The notes: a model not told the origin generated them from the letters alone. 64,000 nucleotides of DNA from Neurospora tetrasperma FGSC 2508 (GCF_000213175.1 NW_009799101.1:4336940-4400939); one strand, 5' to 3'; shown: positions 21,631 through 34,176, counted from the stretch's first letter. Numbers and translations are program-made.

Positions 21631-24600
21631 AATGTATGCGATCATCACTCATCTTCACAGCGAGTAGCCGAACGTTGATGTTTCCAACTTATATACCCAA
21701 TCTGAGAAGCAACGGTTCTGTTCAAAATCAACGAAGAAAAGAAGGACGACGAGTTGCCCGACCGACGAAATTATGTTCCCCAACCAACATCGCAATGCAC
21801 GCACAAAATCAGTGTTTTGACAACTGTATGCGCACAGTGTTCGGTGGAGTGGAAAATGCAGCCTAACCGACATCAGCTCACCTTGCATCGCTTCCGCGCG
21901 TGCAACATACGCAAAAGCAGATGCAGAAGCAAGCGGAAGCAGCATTGCGGTTGGACCCTCGCAGCGTGACCAACATCATGCTTGATGACGATTTGAATGT
22001 CAAAGCTTAAGCAAGAAAGAAGAAGGAGAAAAGGCGTTGGGGGGGAGAAGGACTCAAATCTTGGGAGTACGGTCTGGATGAAATGAAAAAAAAAGTTCAA
22101 GCAAGCTAGTCGATGTTTCCTGGTGTTGTGATATGCTGAATCATGTTGATAATGCTGACATTGACGAGCAGATCCGCCAAACGCCGACTGGAGGCAACGG
22201 AACCGAGTAGAGTGAGCTCCATCAGATATTGAATCCATCGGGCCAAAACAAATTTTCAGTTCCTGTTAGGAGTTTGCTCCCGTCTGATCAACCCTAATGT
22301 CAACCATGGTTCCATGCTCAATGGGATACAATCAAGCCAGTTCCAGCTACCCTCTCAGGGACCGAAGACCGGCCGACATACGGAGGAAGGTCGCGGGCTA
22401 CGGGGAGCCGCATGCATGCTTCGGCAATGGCAGCCCTCAACGGGACGGGACGCACTCACCCCCGAGGGCCGCGGATGCCAGTCCATGCCATCCAACTGCC
22501 GCTTCAAATGCGAGAACCAACATTGACAGCCGCTGGCAGTATCCATCTTTCACTTCGCTCTCATCGTTTCTGAGTTCAGAAGTGATTTTAGTTGCAGCTT
22601 GGTCTGGATGTTCCACGGCCCTGGACGGCTGGTCAAAGAGTCCGACGTCTATCAACTTTCTATTCTTTGGAATGGTGACCGATTCGGTGTCGAAGCCATC
22701 GAGTTCATCCTTGATACTAGGGCCCGTTCATTTGCTTTTGTTGATGCTAACGCGAAAAAGGTCGCAGTATTGACACTTGCAGAGAGCAGAAGGGCCTGGC
22801 AGCTCACACTTACAGTGCGTTTCCCTTCTTGCCGTCAGCCTCAACATTGGCCCGCTTGACAGCGCCGCGAAAGTGTCCTTGATCTCATCCCTAGGATCTG
22901 GAATTCTACGATACCATCTCGTGTGCCTGTCATTTCGGTTCTCGTTCGATTCGACGTAGAGAACAGCCTAACACTACACTCCCATCAAGACTACTGACCT
23001 ACAGGGCCAATGACAAGTTCAACGTTGTGCTACCGGCGGAGAGAAGACTAGGTTTTGCGTAACCCTCTCCAAAGCCTCCTACGTCCCGGTCTGAAAATCC
23101 AAACAACTTGATGTAACATGGACGAATCTGGTCACAGAGGACCGACACTTCCATGATTATTCAACTACATCTTCAACTCCAGGCGGACATCCCCGCGGCG
23201 TCAGCGAAGACGACGGCCGCCATACACTACGAGTTATCAATCGTGCCCCAATTGGTGACCGGACAACGTGCTGAGATTCATGAAGTCGATGAATATTGAC
23301 TTGACAACGGCGGAAATTGGAGAGAGCTGGCCTCGCAACGATATGCATCTGATCCACCATTCCGAACGCATGACCTAAGGCAGTCACTAATTGACCTACA
23401 TACCATCACATCATTGTCCCAAATTTCAAAGTCTCCAACCTCGAGCAAATTCGAGCTTACAGCAACATACGTCGGAGCCGCGTTGCTTCAGGAGGTCCCG
23501 GACATCGTCGAGCATCTCCGGAGGGGACCACCATTCCTGATCCCCCGACGGCAAGGCGGCCTGGGCCTCTTTTTATTTTTCCCTCAATTATGGGATTCAC
23601 ATCAGCATGTCTAGTGGCACCAACTGGACTAGGGCTCAGTGAGGGTCAGGCCATTGGCCGGGGCGACTTTATACAACATGCAACTGCCCTGCCGCCCGCC
23701 ATGGGAGGTCTGGTGGGCCAGCCAAAGATAACGTTAGCCTCTCAACGAGTCGCAGATGGATGACGATTTGCTCTCTCAAATGGCACCCTTCGAACATCAC
23801 GCTACCTGGCCAGGCAGCTGGCCTGCATAGAATGACACCGTCACTCACATCCACTACAACACCTACATACACACTTGAGCGGCTAGCCATGGCCCTCAGA
23901 TTCTTGGTAACCTATCTTGACTAATGATGGGAGCAGGCCTGCAACAACTTGAAGGGGAATGATCGAGATGGCCGCTACACCTCTATCTCCTTACAGATTG
24001 CTGCCTTTTGTGACAAAACGATGATGTCGTTCTTCGATAATAACCGGTTTTCCCCAACATCGATGGTAGCAAGTGAGCATTAGAGCTACATTGGCGATTC
24101 AGGTTCCTCCCAAGTGTTAGTCTCAATGAGAGGGTCACAGCGGATTCCCTATCTGTTGCTGGCAGGGAAAGTCAGGTCAGCCTCATGAAGATTAAGATCA
24201 TCCCAGGGGTGATGGCCAAGGTCCGGCAAAGCCTTATCTATACCGGACCTTGCCAGATATAACCCCGTCACTCAGCGGACGACGAATTGACGTAGAAGAT
24301 GTGTTCCGAAAGTTTCGTTGTAAGATCTCACATAACTAAGACCTTACTTTTCCCTCGCTCATCTCGGAGAGCTTACCTCCCTAAATTTTGACATACAAAC
24401 CGACCACTTACCAGTCGCTGACTGCCCATTCCCCCCTTCAGCGCAGGTAGTCTTTTGCACGCCCTTTTGTTTTTCACTGCAGTTCTTATATACAACCTCC
24501 GACGCATAGCCACCGTACCGAACAAGTGCGGCTGTGTCTGCGAAGTTTTGAGTCCGAGAGCCAGCCATCATACTCCCGGAAACTAAGTCTCAGTACCTCT

Positions 24601-24835
24601 ACCCAACAGAAGACGGATCCGAGCAAGACGGTAGACCACGGATAGACTCTCGAGTTTCACTGTCTTTGCATCTCGTATTTCCGTTCTATTGCTCTCTTCC
24701 TGCCCAAAGCCGGGTGTTTCGGGCGTCAAATCCCTGCTTCCTGGTTTCCCGTCCAATTTGGTTTGTGTCTTTTCCCACAGCCGCCGGCGGCCAACGGCTC
24801 CTCGGAGAGGAGAAACAGAGACACAGACACACAAC
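21631..24835. other. Intergenic, 3.2 kb, no gene recognised
   Basis: Many overlapping short ORFs but none with a domain, signal peptide or splice pattern that I can support. The last 250 bases are probably the P450 promoter and leader. Confidence 0.45.
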
Positions 24836-27597
24836 ATGCCGTGTGTTTTCGCAATAACCCTCCTGACCGTGTTGGTGGTCTTGTTGTTGGTACAGAGATG
24901 GTTGGAGAGGAAGAGGTTACGTGGTGGCAGCCGGCCATTGCCCGGGCCTACTAGTGAGTTGACTTCTTTCTTTCTTCTGTCATAGAAACATGTCTACTAT
25001 GACGGGAGTTTTCAATAGTTTCCTGTTCATTTCCAAGATGTATAGAACAAGGACTTGGCTGACTGAACAAAACTTCCATCTCAGATCTCCCTTTGATAGG
25101 TCGTGTTCACGATATACCAGAAAAGGGGTCATGGCTGAAGTTCCATGAATGGAGCAAAGTCTACGGCCCCATTTACCAGACCAAGATGTTCGGCGTCACT
25201 CACGTCTGGATCTCCTCAGAGAAGATTGCTCACGACCTCCTATCCCGACGAGCAAACATCTACTCTGACCGGCCACAGATTCCCAACTTGCCTGATAACC
25301 GGACAAGTGGTGATTACCTGGCTCTTCTTGGGCGAAATGGTAAGCCCTTTCTCCCACCTTACCTCACCTATCACGAGTCCCCGTAAGTAAGTACGTACTG
25401 ACAAGTTGAACCAGACACCTGGAGACGCCAACGTAAACTCTGCAACCACCTAATGCACACCTCCGCCCTCGCCTCCCTTCACGACTACCCCACGCTCGAG
25501 CGCAACCGCTTTCTGTACTTGCTCTCCCAATCCCCCGAAAACTACATCGAGTACATTGAGCAATTCACCTCGCGCACCATCGCGCGTTTATCATGGGGCA
25601 GCGCCCACCCAGCCCAAATCCTCCGGCACACCACCTTTGGGCTTCTCGAAACCATTTCCCCCTCTGGCGCCCTGCCCAACGTGATCTCCTTCCTTCGGCA
25701 CCTCCCCCTCGCCCTCTCGCCTTGGCAGAAAAAGGAAAAAGCTCGCCATGAGCTGGAAGACAAACAGTTCCGCTCCAACATTGGGTTCGTCAAAAGGATG
25801 ATGGACGTAGGCCGCGCCGAGCCTTCTTTTATTCGTACCTATTTGGAAGAACAGGGATCGATCAATTCTACCAACAAGAAATGCGACGAGCAAAAAGGCA
25901 AGGAAGCAGCGGATGAGGCGATGCATGTTGTTGGACTGATGGCGATTGCGGGAGCACTGACGATTGGAAGCCCGATTCAGAGTTATATTTTGGCCATGTG
26001 TCATTATCCGGAGTGGCAGGCTAGGTTGCAGGAGGAGATTGATACGGAGTTGGCGGGGCGGTGTCCGATGTGGGAGGATCGGGAGAAGTTGCCGCTTTTG
26101 AGGGCGGTGGTTAAGGAGGTTATTAGGTGGAGGCCGCCGGTGCCTACTGGTATGTTTCTTTCTTCCTTCCCTAAGTTGATATTAGTGAAGAAGGAGGGAG
26201 GGAGGGAAGATGCTGATGATCGTGATGATACCTACCTCTAGGGATCCCCCATGCGGTTGAAAAGGATGATGTCTATAATGGGTATTTCATCCCCGCCGGA
26301 GCTACGATCCATGCTCTTGAGTGGTGAGTCTTTTCCTTCTTCCTTTCCTTCCTCTTCTTACCCATCAACTCCCCTCGCCCGCCCATACTAACACCCCTTT
26401 TATCACCTCCACAGGGCCATCACCCGCGACGAACAAACCTATCCCCAAGCCGAAACCTTCAACCCCTCCCGCTTCCTCCTTCCTTCCTACCCCACCTACC
26501 GCGAACCCTTGACCATCTACCCCAACCTCTCGGGCTTCTCCCAATTCGGGTTCGGCCGCCGCACCTGCCAAGGCGTGCCCATCGTCGAGCAAGATCTCTT
26601 TTTGACCATGGGCGGCATGGCCTGGGCTTTCACCATCAGCAAGAAACGGGACCCGGTGACGGGTGCCGAGATGCCGGTGCACTGGAACGATTACACGCCG
26701 TTGCTGATTGCCAAGCCGTGTCGGTTCCCGTTTGATGCGGTCCCCAGGGACGAAGAAAAAGTGAAGAGGATGAGGGAGATGTATGAGGAGGCGATGGAGG
26801 GGGAGGAGATGGAGAGGTGTGAGAGTAGAGAGGAGAGGGAGAGGACGGAGGGGTGGATGGTGGAGGGTGGGGTGAGGCAGAAGGAAGAGGAGATTCCGTG
26901 GCAAAGTGGTGTTGGGCTGCAGCGGCAGGTGGAGGGGGATGTTGGAGGTGTTGGGGCTGGGGCTGGAGCTGGAGCTGGGGCTGGGGCTGGGGGTGGGGGT
27001 GGATGTGCTTCGGGTGAGGATGGTCGAGGTCGAGGTCATGTCCAGCATCAAGATCAAGGCATTCACCAAGAGGAACACGACGCCGACGCCTCCGACTCAA
27101 ACAGCACCACCTCCAGCCGTCTGGACTCAACTGGCAGTGCCAGCGGCAGTGGAAGCGTCATCGGAACGCCCAGTGCAAGCTGGGGCTCCGAACCCTCCCT
27201 CAGTCTGAGGGGAAGTAGTGCCGAGAGCTCCGATTGCGATGAACATGATGAGCTTCGAGTTGCTACTCGTACTACTCCCTACAAGGAAGATGATGGCGAT
27301 GGCGATGGCAATGAGAGCATGAGAATGAGAAGTATGGGGAGGATGAGAGGGAGGAGAGTACGCATCAAGACAATGTCGAATGCCAGCTCGACTATGGAGG
27401 CGTTGATGACGCCGATGACCCCGACGACGCCAGAAAAGGAGGGGTTGCCTTTTAAGGAGATGGGAATCATGGGGATGGGGATGGGTATGAAGCTGGGGAT
27501 TGCGACGAGGCGGGTAGTGGAGGTGGAGGATATGGAGGATATGGAGGGGGTGGCGGTCGATGATGAGATGGAGGTGCCGGGGGCTTGGAGGTGGTGA
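24836..27597 (+). CDS. Cytochrome P450 with long C-terminal extension
   Basis: Five exons (24836-24953, 25085-25339, 25415-26149, 26242-26323, 26415-27597) give 790 aa. An N-terminal membrane anchor (ITLLTVLVVLLLVQRWL) is followed by the PLPGPT hinge, the C-helix NDTWRRQRKL, the K-helix E-x-x-R in VVKEVIRWRPP, FNPSRFL, and the heme loop FGFGRRTCQG with Cys at about 447. The I-helix reads AIAGALTIGSPI and lacks the usual acid-Thr pair, so oxygen activation may be unusual. After the P450 fold ends near 510, about 275 residues of Glu-, Gly/Ala-, Ser- and Met-rich low complexity continue in the same exon. The tail may be real, or an unseen intron or frame change may end the protein earlier. Substrate unknown. 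Confidence 0.88.
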
Positions 27598-29727
27598 CTC
27601 GGTGAGTGCCCCTTGTGCTGGTGAAGGGAGATAAAATTGGATAGCTACCTTGACTTTTGATAATTTCTTTTGTGTTTGGGGACTTGCTTGTGGTTTGGGA
27701 GTTCGTTGAATGTGGAATAACTTCTGTCGTTAATTCGTCATATTTATTATCTGGTGGATGGTCGTGAGAGATGTGACTTGCTTCTCTATATTGATGATCA
27801 AGAGTATACATGCGAGGCCAGAAGGGATATGGCGAAGCTATTCACAGATGGTGAAACGCTGGGGACAAACTTGATCTTTAGGTGTCGTGGGAGGGAGCTT
27901 GCAGAGATCCAGCCCTAACAAATTTCTTCTTTCTTTTCCCTCTGATAGGATAGGGTAATAACGATTTTAGCGACTCCTCTCTCCAGCTGCAGATGTTACG
28001 CAGTTAACGCCCTGCGACGATCACAGCCCAATAAAATGTTAGTATGGCACCAATTAGACCCGCATGATATTGCCAGGATCCTGCGACTGGCCCCCTTGGA
28101 GACTATTGACCAATCACAGCATGCCCCGTCACGAACCCCTCCTCGTTTCTTTGCGAACTCGTCTTGTTTCTTCCAACGTCATCCCATCTCTCCTCCTCGT
28201 CCGGCCATTGGCTTCGTATTCTTCTTCGACGGAGCCCAAAGAAAACTTCCCTTTCAACCTTCGATGCACAAAACCGCAGCAGAAGAACGGCGCGCGATTG
28301 GATACCAAAGTCTTGGGCATCATGCCATGCCATGCTATGACTCTGCCCTGCTTTGCCCTGCCCTGCCCAGCTACATAGGTGCTTGGTAGGTAACCACTGG
28401 CATCTCGTTTTGGGCCTCGTCTCTCCATTTTCGAAACCGCTCAAAAATTGCACCGCCTACCTGCGTTCGGTGTTCCTATTCGGAAGGATACCGAGGTTGT
28501 ACCCGAAGGCAGGCAGGCGGCAATGGAAACACCAACACCACCACACAACAAAAACGCAACGAACAAACTCTGATGATCATCCATGCGGTACAGTAACGGG
28601 ACGAGATTGCTGTTGGACGAAAACGTTGTCACAGCAGCAGGTTTGCTTTCTTGTGCCCCCTGGAATTCATTGTTTCCATTTGCGAGGACTACTCATTGGG
28701 CACGAAAGATGTACTCGTCTCCCAACATCATCCTGTTTCCTTTACCCGTACTCCGCCCCCCTCCCTTTCCCTTCCTGTGCTTTGACGTAGCCAATGCGCG
28801 AGGTAACCACAACCAACTCTGTTTATGATCTCGGGCTTCGTCACTACTTGGTCGATTCTGTTTGGGGGGAGGATGCTGGGCGTTGATGTCAGCCGTGATA
28901 TGTACATCTCAATCTTGGCTTTGAGAGAGGTATTGCTTTCACAGACATCAAGTGATGGTTTTCTTGTTTCGTTTTGGTTACTTCACGGCGCGTTGGATTT
29001 CAGCGTGATGTACTGCCAGACAACTGGACCCATCAACTCCAAAACTGTACTACCGCTGAGCCTCAAAATCGATGGGTTACACATCCACTCTTCATGGCCT
29101 CATCTGACGAGTCGACGACTCCCATCCCGCAAACTCGGATCCAACAAGCCGTTACCAATCTCCTTCTGTCATCCACACATCGGGCCAAGGCGTTCAAGGT
29201 GGCTGTCCGGACCAGATTCCGTCATGCCACCCGTCCAATGTGGCTTCTCCAAGTGGAAAAAAAAAAGCCTACCTCTACCGACCTACCCTTTCCCAGTCGT
29301 TTATTCGTCTGAGGTCAACTGTAGGCGCTTTCCGTCAGTCATTTCTGCTTAAACCCTGACAGACCTGACCTTATAATGTGCCTGCTATTAGGTCAACGTC
29401 AACGCACTGCGCCTTGTTTGACCGTCTCCTTCCACTCGGATTTCCTGCACTACATGATGGATGCCTTCAGCTCTGCTTTTAGCTTGGGATGATACCTCCC
29501 ATGTCCATGTACGCTCCACCTACCCACCGTTTATCACGCATTCCTTTCGACCAGTTCGGCACTCGGGTCCCGTGTTTGCTCCATTCTCCAAACACTTGAG
29601 CCTCAAGTCCGTTATAACTCTCACCGCGTGTTCTTGCTTTCCTTTCTTCTTTTGTTCTCTATACACTTGGCCCTACATTTGGTCAACCTAGCCCGGACAC
29701 AATTCATCATCAGGACCAAAAGCCGTA
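27598..29727. other. Intergenic, 2.1 kb, no gene recognised
   Basis: No ORF with domain or splice support. The sequence is pyrimidine-rich on the plus strand from about 29380 onward, as expected before the 29728 start. Confidence 0.45.
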
Positions 29728-31358
29728 ATGGGACAAGGTCACAGTGCACTCCAAACGTGCATCAATGGCATTGCCAACGGCCGCTCTGGCTTCGCAGCAT
29801 ATCCCAGTCAACCTCTTTACCAATTAGCATGGGTCAAGCCGTACAACCTCGATATCAAGGTGCATCCCGAGGCCGTTGTGCGGCCCAAGGACTCCAACGA
29901 CGTTGCCGAGGTGATCAAGTGTGCGACACAGAACGGGTATAAGGTGCAGGCCAAGTCAGGAGGACATTCGTTCGGGTGAGTTTGCTCCAACTTTTGTATG
30001 CGGTTAATCATTGCTAATGAGAAATGCAGGAATTACGGTATGTTACTTTGGGACACAGACTGGGGCTGATAATCGCTTAGATGCTGACTGAGATGGACGT
30101 AGGCCTAGGGGGAGGTCAAGATGGAGTGATTACCATCGACCTTGTCAATTTCCAGCAGTTCTCCATGGACAACAAGACATGGCAAGCTACAATAGGTGCT
30201 GGCAGCCATCTGGGAGATGTCACGGATAGGTTACATGATGCGGGCGGCCGGGCCATGGCTTATGGCGTATGTCCGGACGTGGGTATTGGTGGACATGCTA
30301 CCATTGTAGGTCCTCAGCACTCAAGATTCATGATAGACTAGGTTACTGACGTCTTCCCTAGGGTGGTCTTGGCCCAATGTCGCGCATGTGGGGAAGCGCC
30401 TTGGATCACATCGTCGAGGTGGAAGTGGTCACTGCTGATGGCAAAATTCAGCGCGCGAGCGAGACTCAAAATTCTGACCTGTTCTGGGTATGCCTGTCTC
30501 TTCGTTGATTCGCGACCAGCCACTAACAAAGAACAGGGCCTTCGAGGCGCCGCCTCCAATCTTGGCGTCATCACCGAGTTCGTTGTCCGCACGCACCCCG
30601 AGCCCGCCAACGTCGTCCAGTACAGCTACACCTTCATCTTTGGCAAATCCGCCGATGTCGCCTCGACCTACTCAGCCTGGCAAGACCTCATCTCCGATCC
30701 CAAACTCGACCGTCGCTTCGGCACCGAATTCATTCTCAACCCCACCGGCGCCATCATCACCGGCACCTTCTACGGCACCGAAGCCGAGTACCGCGCCAGC
30801 GGTATTCCCGACCGCCTCCCCGGCAAGCAGGACCTGGTAGGTAACAACGACTGGCTCACGGCTTTCGCCCACGACGCCGAAAACGAAGCCCTGTACCTAT
30901 CCGGCCTCGCCACGCCGTTCTACTCCAAGTCCCTCGCCTTTCGCCGCGAAGAGCTGATCAACACCACCGGCATCGCCGACATTTTCAAATGGACCGACTC
31001 CCAAGACAAGGGCACCCCGCTCTGGTTCATCATCTTTGACGCTACCGGTGGCGCTGTCGCTGATGTGCCTATGAACGCCACGGCTTATTCGCATAGAGAC
31101 AAGGTCCTGTTCTACCAGAGCTATGTCGTCGGGTTGCCGCTTAGTAAGAAGTCGAAGGGGTTCCTGGAGGATTTCCATAACCAGATCACCAAGTGGACGG
31201 GCGCGTTCGGGACGTATGCGGGGTATGTTGATCCGGAGCTGAAAGATGCGCCGGAGCAGTATTGGGGGAGTAATTCTAAGGAGTTGAGGAGGGTGAAGAA
31301 GGTGTGGGATCCCAAGGAGGTGTTTTGGAATCCGCAGAGTGTTAAGCCTGCTGAGTGA
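29728..31358 (+). CDS. AA7-type FAD oxidase (BBE-like), bicovalent flavin
   Basis: Flavoprotein of the berberine-bridge/glucooligosaccharide oxidase family. Five exons (29728-29975, 30030-30037, 30103-30305, 30362-30487, 30537-31358) give 468 aa. FAD PCMH domain with SGGHSFG (His for the 8-alpha link) and GVCPDVGIGGHATIGG, whose Cys would make the second, 6-S link. The berberine-bridge C terminus ends YWGSNSKELRRVKKVWDP with EVFWNPQS. Exon 2 is only 8 nt (GAATTACG), but it is needed to build HSFGNYGLGGGQDG and has normal splice sites on both sides. Unlike secreted AA7 enzymes it has no signal peptide; it starts MGQGHSAL, a fit to the N-myristoylation pattern, so an intracellular membrane-tethered oxidase is likely. 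Substrate unknown. Confidence 0.92.
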
Positions 31359-31916
31359 TGGCACTAGGGGAGTTGGTGAGGGGTCTTTAAGTGTGGGTGG
31401 AGGGCTTACAAGGAAGAGAGAGAGGGGGGGGTCCGGGGAGGGGAGATGGAGGATCTTTCAAGGTGAGGAAGGGGATGAAGGCATAGAGAAGGAGGATACT
31501 AACCGCGATGACTAATAACGATACGATATACCCAACAATGCTTTGCTTTGTTTTTCCCTCAACAATACCAAGTTTCAGAAAATGATTCTACGCCCCCAGC
31601 TTACCTCGTTTACCCTTATTCACTTAAGGTACTACTCATTCCTATCACACTCACACCGACACCGTAGGTATCCACGATATTCAACACGAATACTGCGCAA
31701 GCCGGGCGTTGGTCTTTATTCCCTAGAGGTGGAACTGAATTAACGACACCATGCAGCACCCCACGTCCTACCACACCGACGCAACCCCTTTTCATCCATC
31801 CATTATCTTATCCAGCTTACTTCCCAGGCATTCTGTCCCTTCCTTCCGTCTCAGCAGTTCGCTTACTACCTCTAGGTGTCTAGGTAGCAGGTAGTACGGT
31901 AGGTAGCTACCTCTAC
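31359..31916. other. 3' region between convergent genes
   Basis: No gene seen. It lies between the 3' ends of the AA7 oxidase (+) and the Thr-rich gene (-). Several copies of a TACCTCTAG-like motif occur at 31867-31920. Confidence 0.5.
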
Positions 31917-32247
31917 CTAGTCCACATACTCCCACACCTCCATCGTAACATTCGTGATCCTCAACGTCGTCCTCTCCTCCGTTATTTCCGTATTACGTTC
32001 AATAGTCCCCGTGACGGTATCGATAGTAGCGGTCGTGATGCTGGTGCGGGTGATGGTGGTGGTAGTTATGGTGGTGGTTGTGGTGGTAGTCCCGGTTGTG
32101 GGCGTGGTGTTGGTGGTAGCGGTTGCGGTTTGGGTTGTGGATGTTGTTGTGGTTGTTTGGTGAGGGGGGGAGGTGATGGCGATTGTTGGGAGGGGGGGCC
32201 GAGGGGGTTGTTGAGGGGGGGGGCCATGGTTCTGATGATCCTGAGAT

Positions 32248-32281
<34 letters not shown>

Positions 32282-32682
32282 AAAAAACTTGAGTGAGGAG
32301 ATCTGGAGAGGGGGTGTTAGTTTGAGGGGTGTGGTGAGGGTGAAGGGAAGGGTTGAGAGAGGGTTGAGAGGGGGTAGAGGAAGGTAACTGAAGCAGTGAA
32401 GCGGAGGGTGATAAGGTCGGGGTTGGTTCTCGGGGATGAGAAGAAACTTACTTCACAGCTAGATGCCGGGCTGGTTAAAATTTGAAGCGGGCTGCTCTCG
32501 TTCTTGTGTCTGAAGATGACCTTGTTGAGGCGTCGCTGTGATGATATTGGCGCCGTCGCGAGCGAAGTTTTGAGTGGAGGTTTTGGTGGAAAAGACGCTG
32601 AGGAAGCCGGCGAGGGGAGCTTTTGGGTCTTCTTTGAGATCGTTCGTGAATGTTCAGAAGAAGAGGCGGGCTGTTGAGCCAA
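31917..32682 (-). CDS. Thr-rich protein, 5' end unresolved
   Basis: Two blocks on the minus strand join in frame: an upstream block ending at 32452 (GAA then GTAAGTTTC) and a downstream exon 32240-31917, with a 211-nt intron that ends in a T31 tract and GATCTCAG. Donor and acceptor are both phase 0, and the downstream frame is closed by a TGA just inside the intron. The last 108 codons begin DHQNHGPPPQQPPRPP, pass through a long Thr-rich run built on ACC/ACA codons, and end RTTLRITNVTMEVWEYVD. The upstream block is open to 32772 but has no in-frame ATG, so at least one 5' exon is missing. Thr-rich stretches of this kind occur in cell-wall or surface proteins; no domain is recognised. Confidence 0.45.
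32249..32279. repeat. A31 homopolymer (T31 on the minus strand)
   Basis: An uninterrupted run of 31 A. On the minus strand it sits just before the acceptor GATCTCAG of the Thr-rich gene and so reads as an extreme polypyrimidine tract. It is likely length-variable between strains. Confidence 0.9.
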
Positions 32683-33362
32683 GCACGTGTGGTGGTGTGA
32701 TGTGTGGTAGAGGTAGAAGAGTTTCGTCTTCGCTTGGTGTTTTGTTATTTTGGGCGCTATGTGAGGTTGTGGTCAATCACTTATCAGTACCTGACGGGCT
32801 CATATTTCGCACATTCATTCTGAGCACTGAGTGACGCTGCCAGGCAGATCCGTCCTGACACTCAACCCTGCTAGGCCTGCCGTCACCACGGTTACGCATC
32901 AGTTCATCGAACAGCACATCTATTCAGAGTGAATGGGAACTGGAAATCAATCATATTCAGGTTATATCTACGCTATACCAAGACGACGTTGTTGAATCAT
33001 GATAACTTTGTTGCTTTACAGTTTACAGGCTACGTTCCATATCACTCAATCATCACCATCGAGGCCGTCGAGTCCCGCCACTATCAAAATACAGACTGGT
33101 GCTATCACGTCCTGCTGCCTGAGACACTTGCTCATTTGTCCCAGTCATCCCGATCAGTCGACCTCGATCCCTCACGTGTCCCTCGAAGACTGGACCAGAG
33201 GAGAATGACGCCGCTACAATGGTCCAGACGAGTACATGTACGTACTGTCTACTTCGACCTCGTTCCTTCCACTTCCCTCCCATATGGCTGGCAAAGGGAT
33301 GACACACAGGGCCAGAGCCCCAGCCTACAGACACTGACAGGTACCGACAAGCAGTGTCATCT

Positions 33363-33502
33363 GGACTTTGGCGGTCCGCCAGACGTGAACAGGCTCCCAC
33401 CTTGACACGGTGACAGCTGTTGCTGTAAATCCAGGTGGACTTCGAAGGTCTGCCGGACGTAAACAAGCTGTCGTTTTGAAACTTGACAGCTGTTGCTGAA
33501 AA
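33363..33502 (+). repeat. Imperfect direct repeat, two units of about 67 bp
   Basis: Unit 1 (33363-33429) and unit 2 (33437-33502) share GGACTT..GGTC.GCC.GACGT.AACA and end with TTGACA..and ACAGCTGTTGCTG. Most differences are C/T or G/A. The repeat lies about 60-200 bp upstream of a TATA box, so it may be a duplicated promoter element. Confidence 0.6.
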
Positions 33503-33558
33503 GTTCGAGTGGGCCCCTTCCTCTTCCCGTCCCGTTCCCCCTCCTTTCTCTAGCGGTC

Positions 33559-33564
33559 TATAAA
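33559..33564 (+). promoter_or_regulatory. TATA box of a spliced locus
   Basis: TATAAA within CGGTCTATAAAGACGG, preceded by a pyrimidine-rich stretch and followed by a CT-rich leader, as in strongly expressed fungal genes. The transcript would run into three intron-like segments at 33764-33838, 34032-34136 and 34383-34453. Confidence 0.45.
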
Positions 33565-33763
33565 GACGGTCCTCCCCTCCGTCTTCCTCAAAAATAATTT
33601 CTTCTCCTCTCCTCTTTCTTTATTCCTCATCGATCGCCTTCGGGCGCATCAGTTCCATTCCTAACAACTTCAAGCAAGTTGGTCACGACACACTGCACAA
33701 CAGTTCAAAATCAACATAGCTCCACTCCACCTATTTGAACAACTAGGCTCCTCCAAGACCCAG

Positions 33764-34136
33764 GTAAGTTATTACTCGCTTCGTCTTTTGTGCCCGATAA
33801 CTGAATTGATGTTGATATTTCGTGTTCATTGTGAGCAGAACCCGTCAATACCACTTCTGGTCTTGGGGGATCCTAGGCCGTTGCTCGCCGTTGCTACCCT
33901 GAGCAACCAGAACCAGTGTGGCGTTCTCCAACTCCGACTCCAGCTCCAGCTCCAATCCAGCTCCAAAGCCGGCGGGCCCGGGCGGCTACCAGCAGCCCTC
34001 CCACGGTCAGCGTAGCTACGGACTGCGTCCGGTAAGTCACTCACTCACTCACTCACTCTGAAGCGCATGGTCGATGACAGGCATGCCTGATACTAGCCAT
34101 ATGGATGGCGGCTAACTCAAACTCATCAACCAACAG
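33764..34136 (+). other. Leader exons and introns of the 33.6-34.7 kb locus
   Basis: Intron-like segments at 33764-33838 (GTAAGTT to GTGAGCAG) and 34032-34136 (GTAAGTC, branch GGCTAACTC, acceptor CCAACAG) bracket an exon 33839-34031. That exon has one coding-looking frame ending HGQRSYGLRP, but no ATG opens it. It may be untranslated, or part of a decayed gene. Confidence 0.3.
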
Positions 34137-34176
34137 GGTGCCTCTACTCATGAGGCAAGAACAAAAAGGCGGAGAA

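Noticed and set aside
26365-27130. Long minus-strand ORFs rich in Pro, His and Ser
   Set aside because: Antisense to the P450 last exon and its low-complexity tail.
31954-32163. Val-rich hydrophobic ORF on the plus strand
   Set aside because: It is the reverse complement of the Thr codon run (ACC/ACA) in the minus-strand gene; no other support.
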